A DNA stretch of 5,964 nt from Methanomassiliicoccaceae archaeon (GCA_031260545.1 JAIRJQ010000118.1:1-5964), one strand, 5' to 3'. Counted from the first letter of the stretch, positions 1 through 5,528 are shown. Notes: a model not told the origin generated them from the letters alone. Made by a program: numbers and translations.

Positions 1-2
1 TG

Positions 3-578
3 AATCACGATGTGGTAGATTCATTAACGAGCGCGGGCGTGAAGGCAAAGGGAATGCCCGGTTATGAGGGAAGCATGATCATCTGTGTAAAAAAAGCACC
101 GCTTAAAGTGAAGGACGGCGACAAGACGATAATGGTGGACCTCGGACTGGTGGGAGAGGTGGACACCGTAAAGACAGAATACCTCAAGGACATGCTGTCG
201 AAGGGCGTCACTCCCGTCATCTATCCGATATCCGCGAATGCCGACGGCATCAAGATGAACGTCAACGCGGACACCATCGCATCCGGGATAGCAGCGGCCG
301 CAGGGTGTAAGGAAATGATATTCATTACAGATGTGCCAGGCATACTCCGTGATGTAAAAGATACGGCATCTAAGATAGATCAGGTCTCTCTTGCGGAAAT
401 AGACGATCTGATCGCTTCCGGAATAATATCCGGGGGCATGATACCGAAGGTGGAGGCATGCCGCAAGGCGATATTAGCAGGCGTAAGCGCAGTGCGCATG
501 GTGAACGGCAAAGATAAAAAATCTATTGTTTCGGATGTGATGAGCGGTAAACCTCACGGGACGTTAATAACACGGTGA
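3..578 (+). CDS. argB: Acetylglutamate kinase, C-terminal part (5' end outside window)
   Basis: ArgB phosphorylates N-acetylglutamate with ATP, the second step of the acetylated arginine (ornithine) pathway, in the cytoplasm. The frame is already open at the left edge (Asn-His-Asp precede the first GTG at 12), so the gene enters from outside and the GTG is internal. About 191 residues are visible; family members run to roughly 250-300, so the N-terminal part with the Lys/Gly-rich substrate loop is missing. Visible family marks are GYEGSMI near the left edge, the VNADTIASGIAAAAG helix followed by FITDVPGIL (nucleotide-binding half), and SGGMIPKVEAC, the conserved GGMxPK segment. The C-terminus HGTLITR corresponds to the family's GT(L/M)I ending. 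The stop is TGA, with argD 4 nt downstream, so the two are almost certainly one operon. Confidence 0.95.
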   Translation, partial: NHDVVDSLTSAGVKAKGMPGYEGSMIICVKKAPLKVKDGDKTIMVDLGLVGEVDTVKTEYLKDMLSKGVTPVIYPISANADGIKMNVNADTIASGIAAAAGCKEMIFITDVPGILRDVKDTASKIDQVSLAEIDDLIASGIISGGMIPKVEACRKAILAGVSAVRMVNGKDKKSIVSDVMSGKPHGTLITR

Positions 579-580
579 TC
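574..580 (+). promoter_or_regulatory. Ribosome binding site of argD overlapping the argB stop
   Basis: GGTGATC matches the archaeal anti-Shine-Dalgarno end of 16S rRNA (GATCACCTCC). It spans the TGA stop of argB and ends 2 nt before the argD ATG. This overlap suggests translational coupling of the two arginine genes. Confidence 0.7.
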
Positions 581-582
581 AC

Positions 583-1752
583 ATGAACGTCAAAGACAAA
601 ACATCAGAATTTCTGTTTCAGAACTACGGACGCAATGACGTCTGTTTCACACACGGGAAAGGGGCGTACATGTTCGATGAGAAAGGCAACCGCTATCTGG
701 ACCTGGTTGCCGGTATAGCGGTGAATTCGATCGGTTACGCACATCCGAAATGGGTTAACGCTGTCACAGAACAAGCGGGCCGCATAGCTCACGTCTCGAA
801 CCTGTATCACATCAAGGAACAAGCGGACCTCGCAGAAAAAATAGCATCCGTGACACCGAAAGGCATGACGAGATCGTTATTCGTCAACAGCGGCGCCGAG
901 GCGAACGAAGGTGCATTGAAACTTGCCGTCCGGCATACCAAGCGCACCAAAGTACTGTCAACGTTCAACTCATTCCATGGGCGCACGGCGGCGTCATTGG
1001 GTGCGACCGGTCAAACGAAATATCAGGAGTCATTCGAACCTCTGATAGGCAATTGTTTCGACTACTTCGATTTCGGGGATGCGGAGTCATTCAAATCAAA
1101 GATCACAAAGGATACGGCCGCTGTCATCATAGAGCCGATACAGGCCGAAGGCGGCGTTCGGACGGCATCCAAGGAGTTCTTCAGAACTATACGCGACGTG
1201 TGCACCGATAACGGGACGCTGATGATAGTTGACGAGGTACAGACAGGAATGGGGCGCACGGGCGAATGGTTCGGTATGCAGAATTATAATGTCATACCGG
1301 ATATTATGACCTTAGCGAAAGCATTGGGCGGCGGAGTACCGATAGGTGCGGTCGTCACAACATCCGAGATATCGTCAGCATTCACACCCGGATCCCACGG
1401 AACAACGTTCGGCGGCAATCCGTTGGTATGCGCGGCGGCATGCGCAGTGATAGATATAATAAAAGATGAAAAATTGGTCCAAAATGCAAAAACACTCGGG
1501 AAGAAGTGGATGTCCGACCTGAAGAAGATAAAAAGCAATGATATCACGGAAGTTCGCGGCCTCGGATTGATCATAGGGATAGAGATGAAGGAGCACGCGA
1601 AGGATGTTCAGAACGATGCGTTAAAGAACGGCGTACTTGTGAACGTATGCCATCTGAACACGGTCCGCCTGATACCTCCGTTGATCATAAACGAGGCAGA
1701 GGCGGATCGTTTCACACAACTCCTGAGCGCGTTCCTGTCGAAATACAACTAA
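583..1752 (+). CDS. argD: Acetylornithine aminotransferase (PLP, class III)
   Basis: ArgD makes N-acetylornithine from N-acetylglutamate semialdehyde and glutamate in arginine synthesis; relatives can also act in lysine synthesis. At 389 residues it has the normal family length and is complete. The class-III PLP aminotransferase signature is in order: NSGAEAN (102-108, phosphate contact), FHGRT (131-135), EPIQAEGG (184-191), VDEVQTGMGRTG with Asp217 (pyridine-nitrogen contact), and LAKALGGGVPIGA with Lys246, the expected Schiff-base lysine, 29 residues after that Asp. HGTTFGGNPL follows. The C-terminal VRLIPPLIINEAE is also typical. The ATG is chosen because it sits just after an exact GGTGATC ribosome binding site. 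It follows argB by 4 nt, so it is co-transcribed. Ornithine or GABA aminotransferase is a less likely reading given the argB neighbour. Confidence 0.96.
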   Translation: MNVKDKTSEFLFQNYGRNDVCFTHGKGAYMFDEKGNRYLDLVAGIAVNSIGYAHPKWVNAVTEQAGRIAHVSNLYHIKEQADLAEKIASVTPKGMTRSLFVNSGAEANEGALKLAVRHTKRTKVLSTFNSFHGRTAASLGATGQTKYQESFEPLIGNCFDYFDFGDAESFKSKITKDTAAVIIEPIQAEGGVRTASKEFFRTIRDVCTDNGTLMIVDEVQTGMGRTGEWFGMQNYNVIPDIMTLAKALGGGVPIGAVVTTSEISSAFTPGSHGTTFGGNPLVCAAACAVIDIIKDEKLVQNAKTLGKKWMSDLKKIKSNDITEVRGLGLIIGIEMKEHAKDVQNDALKNGVLVNVCHLNTVRLIPPLIINEAEADRFTQLLSAFLSKYN

Positions 1753-1766
1753 GTACATTTGATATA

Positions 1767-1784
1767 CAAAAGCAATACTTTTTG
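1767..1784 (+). terminator. Possible T-tract terminator after argBD
   Basis: A short imperfect inverted repeat, CAAAAG and CTTTTTG around a 5-nt loop, starts 14 nt after the argD stop and contains a run of five T. Archaeal termination depends mainly on T-runs, and a new promoter follows within 15 nt. The stem is weak, so this is a candidate only. Confidence 0.35.
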
Positions 1785-1796
1785 TCTGTAATAGGA

Positions 1797-1805
1797 CATA
1801 AATAG
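1797..1805 (+). promoter_or_regulatory. TATA-like box for the ACT-domain gene
   Basis: CATAAATAG is centred about 26 nt upstream of the ATG at 1827. That is the usual TATA-to-transcription-start distance in archaea, so transcription would begin at or next to the start codon. No Shine-Dalgarno sequence lies between them, which fits a leaderless mRNA. Confidence 0.45.
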
Positions 1806-1826
1806 TGGTAACTCTTTTTGGTTAAC

Positions 1827-2510
1827 ATGGCAAAAAGTTCTTCAAAGGAGAGTCTCGCCGAGAGGACCCGTTCGTACATCGATGCGCATCCAAGCATAAA
1901 GGATTGCGTTTCAAAGGGGCTCGTAAGCTATTCATCACTGGCAAGGCTGATAATGAAGGACCTGAACATCGAGAACGAAGAGGCATTGATGATCGCCTGC
2001 CGCCGCTATGCCGACAAGCTGTCCGTCACATCAGACCATGAAAAGGACATTCTGAAGATACTCAGGGACAGCCGCCTTGAAATGAGGACGAAGATATGCA
2101 TCGTAACGGCAAAAAATGATTGGACAGTGCTTCACAAAATGGACAATCTGTTCAAGGACCTGTGGAACGAGAATTCTATAATGCAGGTGGTCCAGAGCGC
2201 ATCCGCGGTCACGATAATCGCCGACCGGCTGTTAAAGGACCGCATAATAGACACGGTCGGAAGGTTCAATGTTATAAAGATAAGAGAGAACCTCGTAGAG
2301 ATCGCGGTAAAGAGTCCGGAGAAGATCGTTGACACGAGCGGTGTCATCGCGTATCTGATCACAAACCTTTCAGACGGCGGGATAAATATCGAGGAGACCG
2401 TAAGCTGTCACACGGACACGATATTCATTGTAAAAGAGTCGGATATGATAGATGCGTATTCCATACTGACAAGATGCATCCAAAGCGCCGAGACAACGAT
2501 AAAGAAATAA
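1827..2510 (+). CDS. ACT-domain protein of unknown function
   Basis: A 227-residue archaeal protein. The C-terminal part (about 155-225) reads as an ACT domain, the small-ligand (often amino-acid) sensing fold: VEIAVKSPEKI opens the first strand, then YLITNLSDGGINIEE, then HTDTIFIV and a final helix. This is the same layout as the regulatory domains of aspartokinases. Residues 86-150 (KICIVTAKN onward) may form a second, degenerate ACT-like unit. The N-terminal 65 residues (HPSIKDCVSKGLVSYSSLARLI, then ACRRYADKL) resemble the helical N-terminus of archaeal proteins of this ACT type and may bind DNA or a partner. No catalytic domain is attached. A TTG at 1818 would add three residues, but the ATG at 1827 is preferred because of the TATA spacing. 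It lies 74 nt after argD on the same strand but has its own promoter. A role in amino-acid regulation is an inference. Confidence 0.8.
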   Translation: MAKSSSKESLAERTRSYIDAHPSIKDCVSKGLVSYSSLARLIMKDLNIENEEALMIACRRYADKLSVTSDHEKDILKILRDSRLEMRTKICIVTAKNDWTVLHKMDNLFKDLWNENSIMQVVQSASAVTIIADRLLKDRIIDTVGRFNVIKIRENLVEIAVKSPEKIVDTSGVIAYLITNLSDGGINIEETVSCHTDTIFIVKESDMIDAYSILTRCIQSAETTIKK

Positions 2511-2512
2511 GA

Positions 2513-2589
2513 TGGAGCCACTGGGGAGATTCGAACTCCCGGCCTGCTGATTACAAGTCAGCCGCTCAACCGGGCTGAGCTACAGTGGC
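2513..2589 (-). tRNA. tRNA-Thr (anticodon UGU)
   Basis: The reverse strand folds into a complete cloverleaf. The acceptor stem is GCCACTG paired with CAGTGGC; the D stem is GCTC/GAGC. The anticodon stem GCTGA/TCAGC carries the loop CTTGTAA (anticodon TGT, reading ACA), and the T arm is GGGAG-TTCGAAT-CTCCC. The discriminator base is T, as expected for archaeal tRNA-Thr, and CCA is encoded. No intron is present. It lies convergent to the ACT gene, with its 3' end only 2 nt beyond that gene's stop codon. Confidence 0.96.
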
Positions 2590-2613
2590 GTTGCCACCGT
2601 GTATGACCGTCCC

Positions 2614-2623
2614 GTTTTTATTA
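2614..2623 (-). promoter_or_regulatory. TATA-like box for tRNA-Thr
   Basis: Read on the minus strand this is TAATAAAAAC, about 30 nt upstream of the mature tRNA 5' end. That is the expected place for an archaeal tRNA promoter with a short 5' leader. Confidence 0.45.
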
Positions 2624-2683
2624 CTTTCCCTTATCGAACAGGAAAGGAAATGTCTCCTGTATTATAAGTGCCCGACCATAAGT

Positions 2684-2697
2684 TTTATTTAATATAG
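2684..2697 (+). promoter_or_regulatory. TATA box of the FKBP gene
   Basis: TTTATTTAATATAG is an A/T-only stretch centred near 2692. It predicts transcription starting near 2716-2718, giving a leader of about 30 nt that carries the GGTGAT ribosome binding site. The divergent tRNA-Thr promoter lies about 70 nt away. Confidence 0.5.
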
Positions 2698-2715
2698 CTT
2701 ATTAACGCTGTCAGT

Positions 2716-2730
2716 TAACATTCAATGTTA
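2716..2730. promoter_or_regulatory. 15-nt palindrome at the predicted FKBP transcription start
   Basis: TAACATT and AATGTTA are perfect 7-nt inverted arms around a single C. The site covers the predicted transcription start and lies just upstream of the ribosome binding site. This is where an archaeal repressor would bind, but a chance palindrome in A/T-rich DNA is possible. Confidence 0.35.
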
Positions 2731-2734
2731 TTAC

Positions 2735-2740
2735 GGTGAT
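2735..2740 (+). promoter_or_regulatory. Ribosome binding site of the FKBP gene
   Basis: GGTGAT ends 5 nt before the ATG at 2746. It is the same motif as at argD and fixes the start of the FKBP gene. Confidence 0.7.
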
Positions 2741-2745
2741 AGATA

Positions 2746-3585
2746 ATGGCAGCAACCAAAAAAGGGTCGGTCGGCAAGGGAGACCTTGTTTACATTGATT
2801 ATGACGCATACCTTGCGGATAACGACAAAATGTTCGACACAACGATGGCCGAATCCGCTAAAACAGCAGGATTCTTTGACGAGAAATTCGATTACGAGCC
2901 GATGCCCGTTCTTCTGGGATCAGGGAAATTGTTCGAAGCGCTCGAGAACGCGATCGAAGGCGCAGAGGTAGGAAAGGAAACGGAAGTAAAGATCGCATCC
3001 GCGGATGCCGCCGGCGCAAGGGATCCGAAACTTGTTGAGACGTACCAGATAAAAGAGTTCTACAAACAGGACATAACCCCCTATCCCGGTGTTGAGGTAC
3101 AGTTAGGCAACAGAAGAGGCACCGTTATGTACGTAGGTGCGGGACGCGTGAAAGTGGACTTCAACAACCCGCTCGCAGGTAAGGACCTGATATACAAATT
3201 CACGGTAAGAGATGTTGTCACCGATAACGTTGAAAAAGCGAAAGCGGTGGTAAAGATAATCGTCGGAACATCCGATGGTTTCGAATTTACGATAACCGAT
3301 GAGAAAGTGATAGTCACTCTTCCAGAACTGACGAAATTCGATCAGTCATGGCCGGTCGCAAGGTTCAGTGTTGTTTCAGACCTGAGAAAGGTCGCAAACG
3401 TTGATACTGTGGAATTCATCGAAGTCTGGTCACTTGCAGAGAAGAAGAAGCCGAAGGAAGAGGACGCCGACGAAGCGAAGCCTGCAAAGAAGAAACCGAA
3501 GGCGGAAGCAGAGCCTGAGACAGAAAACGAGGAGCCGAAGGAAGCACCCAAGAAGAGAGCTCCCGCAAAGAAGAAGTCCGAATAA
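2746..3585 (+). CDS. Long-type SlyD-like FKBP peptidyl-prolyl isomerase
   Basis: A cytoplasmic prolyl cis-trans isomerase and folding chaperone of the archaeal long FKBP class, 279 residues with no signal peptide. The FKBP fold opens with KGDLVYIDYDAYL (11-23) and FDTT (30-33). It continues with LLGSGKLFEALENAIEGAEVG (56-76, in place of the family's G.G.L.....A..GM..G). An insert-in-flap chaperone domain (about 79-135) interrupts it, and it resumes at VDFNNPLAGK (137-146), the hallmark DFNHPLAGK motif with Asn for His. Residues 160-230 form an extra C-terminal domain seen in long archaeal FKBPs. Residues 231-279 are a low-complexity tail of Lys, Glu, Pro and Ala ending in AKKKSE, probably disordered. 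The start is fixed by the GGTGAT site. It has its own promoter and is followed 40 nt later by tRNA-Arg. Confidence 0.9.
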   Translation: MAATKKGSVGKGDLVYIDYDAYLADNDKMFDTTMAESAKTAGFFDEKFDYEPMPVLLGSGKLFEALENAIEGAEVGKETEVKIASADAAGARDPKLVETYQIKEFYKQDITPYPGVEVQLGNRRGTVMYVGAGRVKVDFNNPLAGKDLIYKFTVRDVVTDNVEKAKAVVKIIVGTSDGFEFTITDEKVIVTLPELTKFDQSWPVARFSVVSDLRKVANVDTVEFIEVWSLAEKKKPKEEDADEAKPAKKKPKAEAEPETENEEPKEAPKKRAPAKKKSE

Positions 3586-3586
3586 G

Positions 3587-3612
3587 CAAAACCATTTCAA
3601 TCAAAACCATTT
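3587..3612 (+). repeat. Two direct copies of an 11-nt motif
   Basis: CAAAACCATTT occurs at 3587-3597 and again at 3602-3612, between the FKBP stop and tRNA-Arg. It looks like a small tandem duplication. It may have no function, or it may lie in the tRNA-Arg promoter or leader; no clear TATA box is seen here. Confidence 0.6.
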
Positions 3613-3625
3613 ATCCGATTTCTAC

Positions 3626-3703
3626 GGACGGGTGGCCTAGTCTGGATATGGCAGCAGCCTCCTAAGCTGCAGGCCGGGGGTTCGAATCCCTCCCCGTTCG
3701 CCA
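3626..3703 (+). tRNA. tRNA-Arg (anticodon CCU)
   Basis: A complete cloverleaf. The acceptor GGACGGG pairs with CCCGTTC, with one G-U pair. The anticodon stem GCAGC/GCTGC carries the loop CTCCTAA (anticodon CCT at 3661-3663, reading AGG), and the T arm is GGGGG-TTCGAAT-CCCTC. The discriminator is G and CCA is encoded; there is no intron. The 3' end also serves as the left copy of a 13-nt direct repeat found again at 5788-5800, so this tRNA is the likely integration target of the island that follows. Confidence 0.96.
3689..3701 (+). repeat. Left att-like repeat in the tRNA-Arg 3' end
   Basis: CCTCCCCGTTCGC covers part of the 3' side of the T stem, the 3' acceptor strand, the discriminator and the first C of CCA. 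An identical 13-mer lies at 5788-5800 in the same orientation. tRNA 3' ends are the classic target of tyrosine recombinases. Confidence 0.65.
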
Positions 3704-3741
3704 CTATTATGTCGACATTTGTCGTTTTGCGGCGAATATTG

Positions 3742-3752
3742 AAATATATAAC
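3742..3752 (+). promoter_or_regulatory. TATA-like promoter element of the WGR gene
   Basis: AAATATATAAC lies 30-40 nt before the ATG at 3782. A purine-rich AAAGGAG at 3764-3770 is a plausible ribosome binding site 11 nt before the ATG. The archaeal transcription start predicted from this box falls at about that site, so the true start may be slightly upstream, or the element may be a bacterial-type -10 carried over with the gene. Confidence 0.35.
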
Positions 3753-3781
3753 AACTGATAACAAAAGGAGTTAAGCACAGT

Positions 3782-4609
3782 ATGAAGCGCATATTTGTTT
3801 TTCAGGAAGGAAATTCGCAGAAATTTTGGAGTATTGAAATTAAGGGGGCAAGTCTTGATATTGCTTATGGCAGACTGGGTACAGCTGGACAAGTTTCTTC
3901 TAAACTGTTTGATTCCGATGAAAAGTGCAAAAAGGAAGCCGATAAACTGATTAAAGAAAAAACAGGCAAGGGTTATAAGGAATTATCTGATGACACAGCG
4001 ATGCCGACCGTTGACACTAAAATGGTACAGGCGGCAAAAGAGAAACAGTCTGCTGATGCCGAGAAATTTAAGGAACAGTTTTGGACAATTATTGATAATG
4101 CAAAGGAGTCTGCCAGAGGCTGGGAGGGCATGTGCGATCCGTTGCAAGAGGCACTAATGCAACTCGATGCTAAAGATATTTTGCGCTGGGGGCAGGTTTT
4201 TAACTTTTATCATGAACTCTCATATAAGAACAAGTTGTGGGCGGCGGCATATATAATTAACGGCGGCTGTTCGGATGACGGCTTTGATTATTTCCGCGCT
4301 TGGCTTATCGCTCAGGGAAAAGAAGTTTTTCTAAAAGCTCTTCTCTCTCCCGAGTCGCTTGCCGAACTAAATGTTAGCGAAGGCGATGTGGAATTTGAAG
4401 ACATTATGTCTATAGCTTCAACCGCCTTTGAAGAAATCGACGCTGAACGTGATTATTACGAAATGTTGGACAAGTGTTCTTTGACAATGGAAGAAAAAAG
4501 AGTTATTAAATCTGAAATTATCTATGACAGCAATATTGATGTTGAGTGGGACGAAGACGAGGATATGCTATCTAAATTATTGCCGAAACTTTCCAAAAAA
4601 TTTGAATAA
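3782..4609 (+). CDS. WGR-domain and DUF4240 protein
   Basis: A 275-residue protein with two recognisable parts. The N-terminal 75 residues read as a WGR domain: IFVFQEGNSQKFWSIEI, then the core AYGRLGTAGQ (28-37, Tyr replacing the Trp of the name), then a Lys-rich helix ending GKGYKEL. WGR domains occur in PARPs, where they contact DNA ends, and in many bacterial proteins. Residues about 98-225 match DUF4240: QFWTIIDNAKE near the start, LWAAAYIINGG, then CSDDGFDYFRAWLIAQGK (163-180). The C-terminus is strongly acidic. No catalytic residues are known for this pairing. The gene uses ATT and other A/T-ending codons, while argD and FKBP favour ATA/ATC, so it looks transferred, probably from a bacterium. 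It stands alone directly after tRNA-Arg. A role in DNA damage, defence or stress is only a guess. Confidence 0.85.
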   Translation: MKRIFVFQEGNSQKFWSIEIKGASLDIAYGRLGTAGQVSSKLFDSDEKCKKEADKLIKEKTGKGYKELSDDTAMPTVDTKMVQAAKEKQSADAEKFKEQFWTIIDNAKESARGWEGMCDPLQEALMQLDAKDILRWGQVFNFYHELSYKNKLWAAAYIINGGCSDDGFDYFRAWLIAQGKEVFLKALLSPESLAELNVSEGDVEFEDIMSIASTAFEEIDAERDYYEMLDKCSLTMEEKRVIKSEIIYDSNIDVEWDEDEDMLSKLLPKLSKKFE

Positions 4610-4725
4610 CTTTGACTAATCGTAACATAGTTAAGTTAAAAACAGCATTTGTCGAAGTCTTTGACCAATACGTAGATAACGCCAACTCTTTATAGCCAGC
4701 ATATAAACTTCAAAATCTTAAATTT

Positions 4726-4812
4726 TCAGACAGCCTTAGCAACAATACCTACTTTTGCCAGACGATCAACCAATGATCGATCTCCACTTAAAACCGAAAT
4801 GGATTTCGAGCA
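4726..4812 (-). pseudogene. Possible gene remnant (C-terminal fragment)
   Basis: Between two stops the minus strand reads SISVLSGDRSLVDRLAKVGI and ends KAV-stop. The pattern of a strand, then SGDRSLVDRLAKVG, then a short strand resembles the C-terminal part of PIN- or NYN-type nucleases (GD..L...L...GI). It is only 28 codons, with a stop (TGA) directly before it and no start. It may be a relic of a deleted toxin gene, or chance. Confidence 0.2.
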
Positions 4813-4845
4813 TCAGTTTCTGTCTCATTACTGAAAAGATGGCAG

Positions 4846-4860
4846 AAACAATTAAACCTT
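4846..4860 (+). promoter_or_regulatory. Possible promoter of the MNT-HEPN operon
   Basis: An A/T-rich box (AATTAAA within this interval) is centred about 26 nt before the ATG at 4880, and no ribosome binding site precedes that ATG. This would give a leaderless transcript. The right arm of the inverted repeat at 4816-4849 touches it, as would suit autoregulation by the toxin-antitoxin complex. Weak evidence. Confidence 0.3.
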
Positions 4861-4879
4861 ACATGAATAATACATTATC

Positions 4880-5191
4880 ATGTCCTCAGTGGCTAAGAAC
4901 AGACACTCCGTAGAGGAGTTGATATCCATGGTTTCACCCTTAGCGAAACGCTACGGTGTCGGAAAGGTGTATCTTTTCGGTTCTGTCGCAAGAGGCGATT
5001 CCGATTAGAACAGTGATTATGATTTCTGCATTGAGATGGGTAAAATAAGGGATCTTTTCGTTCTGTCGGAATTTTTCCAGGACCTTCGGGACGCCATCGG
5101 ATCGGAGATCGATCTCGTGGATACTAAATCTATCAGTACGGAGATGCTCAATGTCATAAGATCCGAAGGAGTGGTCGTCTATGAAGGATGA
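4880..5191 (+). CDS. MNT nucleotidyltransferase antitoxin (MntA-like) with in-frame TAG
   Basis: The frame encodes a small nucleotidyltransferase of the Pol-beta superfamily, 103 codons long if the TAG at 5006-5008 (codon 43) is read through. In known MntA-HepT pairs this protein AMPylates the HEPN toxin and silences it. The N-terminal helix VEELISMVSPLAKRYGV and strand KVYLFGS lead into Gly34-Ser35, ten positions including the TAG, then Asp46-Tyr-Asp48: the canonical GSX10DXD. The third carboxylate is Asp78 in SEIDLVDT, and the end VVVYEG is typical. The ATG at 4880 is preferred because it includes the conserved first helix; the ATG at 4928, behind GAGGAG, is the alternative. The gene overlaps the HEPN gene by 11 nt, so the two are coupled. 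The TAG is either pyrrolysine or a nonsense mutation; a 42-residue product would lack both DXD aspartates. No hairpin is obvious right after the TAG. Confidence 0.8.
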
Positions 5192-5528
5192 GACATTTCT
5201 GTTGAAGAAGATCATCGATTATTGTGATGACATAGATGACACCATAACTTTCTTCGGAAACGATGAGGAAACATTCCACTCAACTGTTATCTTCCAGAGG
5301 AGCTGCGCTTTCAACCTTCTTCAAATCGGCGAGATCGTAAAATCTCTGTCACCGGACATTAAGAAAAGATATGAGAACGTAAACTGGAGGGGCATATCAG
5401 GGTTCAGGGATATAATTGCACATAATTACGGCAATGTTCAGCAGGATGCTCTGTGGGTAACGATAACAGAGAAGATCCCGGAACTCAGAAAGGTATGCGA
5501 AGAGATCATTTCAGAAAGATCAGTATGA
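5181..5528 (+). CDS. HEPN toxin, HepT-like (DUF86 family)
   Basis: A 115-residue all-helical HEPN protein, the toxin partner of MNT antitoxins. Such proteins act as homodimeric RNases in the cytoplasm. The catalytic RX4HXY motif is complete: Arg76, His81 and Tyr83 in FRDIIAHNYG. The tyrosine is the residue AMPylated by MntA-type antitoxins. The supporting helix FNLLQIGEIVKSLS (44-57) and the segment YENVNWRGISGFRD (64-77) are characteristic of DUF86/HepT. Its length is normal for the family and no damage is seen. The start ATG lies inside the last codons of the MNT gene (11-nt overlap), which ties its translation to the antitoxin. Its last 9 nt overlap the end of a minus-strand reading. Confidence 0.92.
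   Translation: MKDETFLLKKIIDYCDDIDDTITFFGNDEETFHSTVIFQRSCAFNLLQIGEIVKSLSPDIKKRYENVNWRGISGFRDIIAHNYGNVQQDALWVTITEKIPELRKVCEEIISERSV

Larger units (their letters stand above)
4610..4879. other. Gene-poor stretch between the WGR gene and the toxin-antitoxin pair
   Basis: No convincing gene is seen. An imperfect direct repeat follows the WGR stop: CTTTGACTAATCGTA (4610-4624) and CTTTGACCAATACGTA (4659-4674). CGATCA/TGATCG (4763-4779) form a small hairpin. GTTTCTG (4816-4822) and CAGAAAC (4843-4849) form an inverted repeat just before the predicted MNT promoter. On the minus strand 4726-4812 there are 28 open codons that read like the end of a real protein. The whole stretch may be debris from earlier insertions. 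Confidence 0.5.

Noticed and set aside
12..578. argB starting at the GTG at position 12
   Set aside because: The reading frame is open to the window edge, the protein would lack the N-terminal substrate and ATP-binding part, and the residues before it fit the family. The gene is simply cut by the window.
1375..1596. Several minus-strand open frames opposite argD
   Set aside because: They lie antisense to a gene with all its aminotransferase motifs intact and carry no recognisable domain.
3401..3640. Arg/Lys-rich plus-strand frame over the FKBP 3' end
   Set aside because: It is an out-of-frame reading of the Lys/Glu-rich FKBP tail and runs into the tRNA leader.
3716..4655. CATTTGTCG at 3716-3724 and 4647-4655 as ends of a separate insertion around the WGR gene
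   Set aside because: Only 9 nt match, the flanks differ and no target duplication is visible, so chance is a fair explanation. The 13-nt tRNA repeat is a much better boundary.
4928..5191. Start of the MNT gene at ATG 4928 behind GAGGAG
   Set aside because: It would remove most of the conserved first helix (VEELIS onward). The GAGGAG can be explained as Glu codons, though this start cannot be fully excluded.
4940..5215. Minus-strand open frame of 91 codons opposite the MNT gene
   Set aside because: It is antisense to a frame with clear nucleotidyltransferase motifs and shows no domain of its own. It stays open because of the base composition of the MNT codons.
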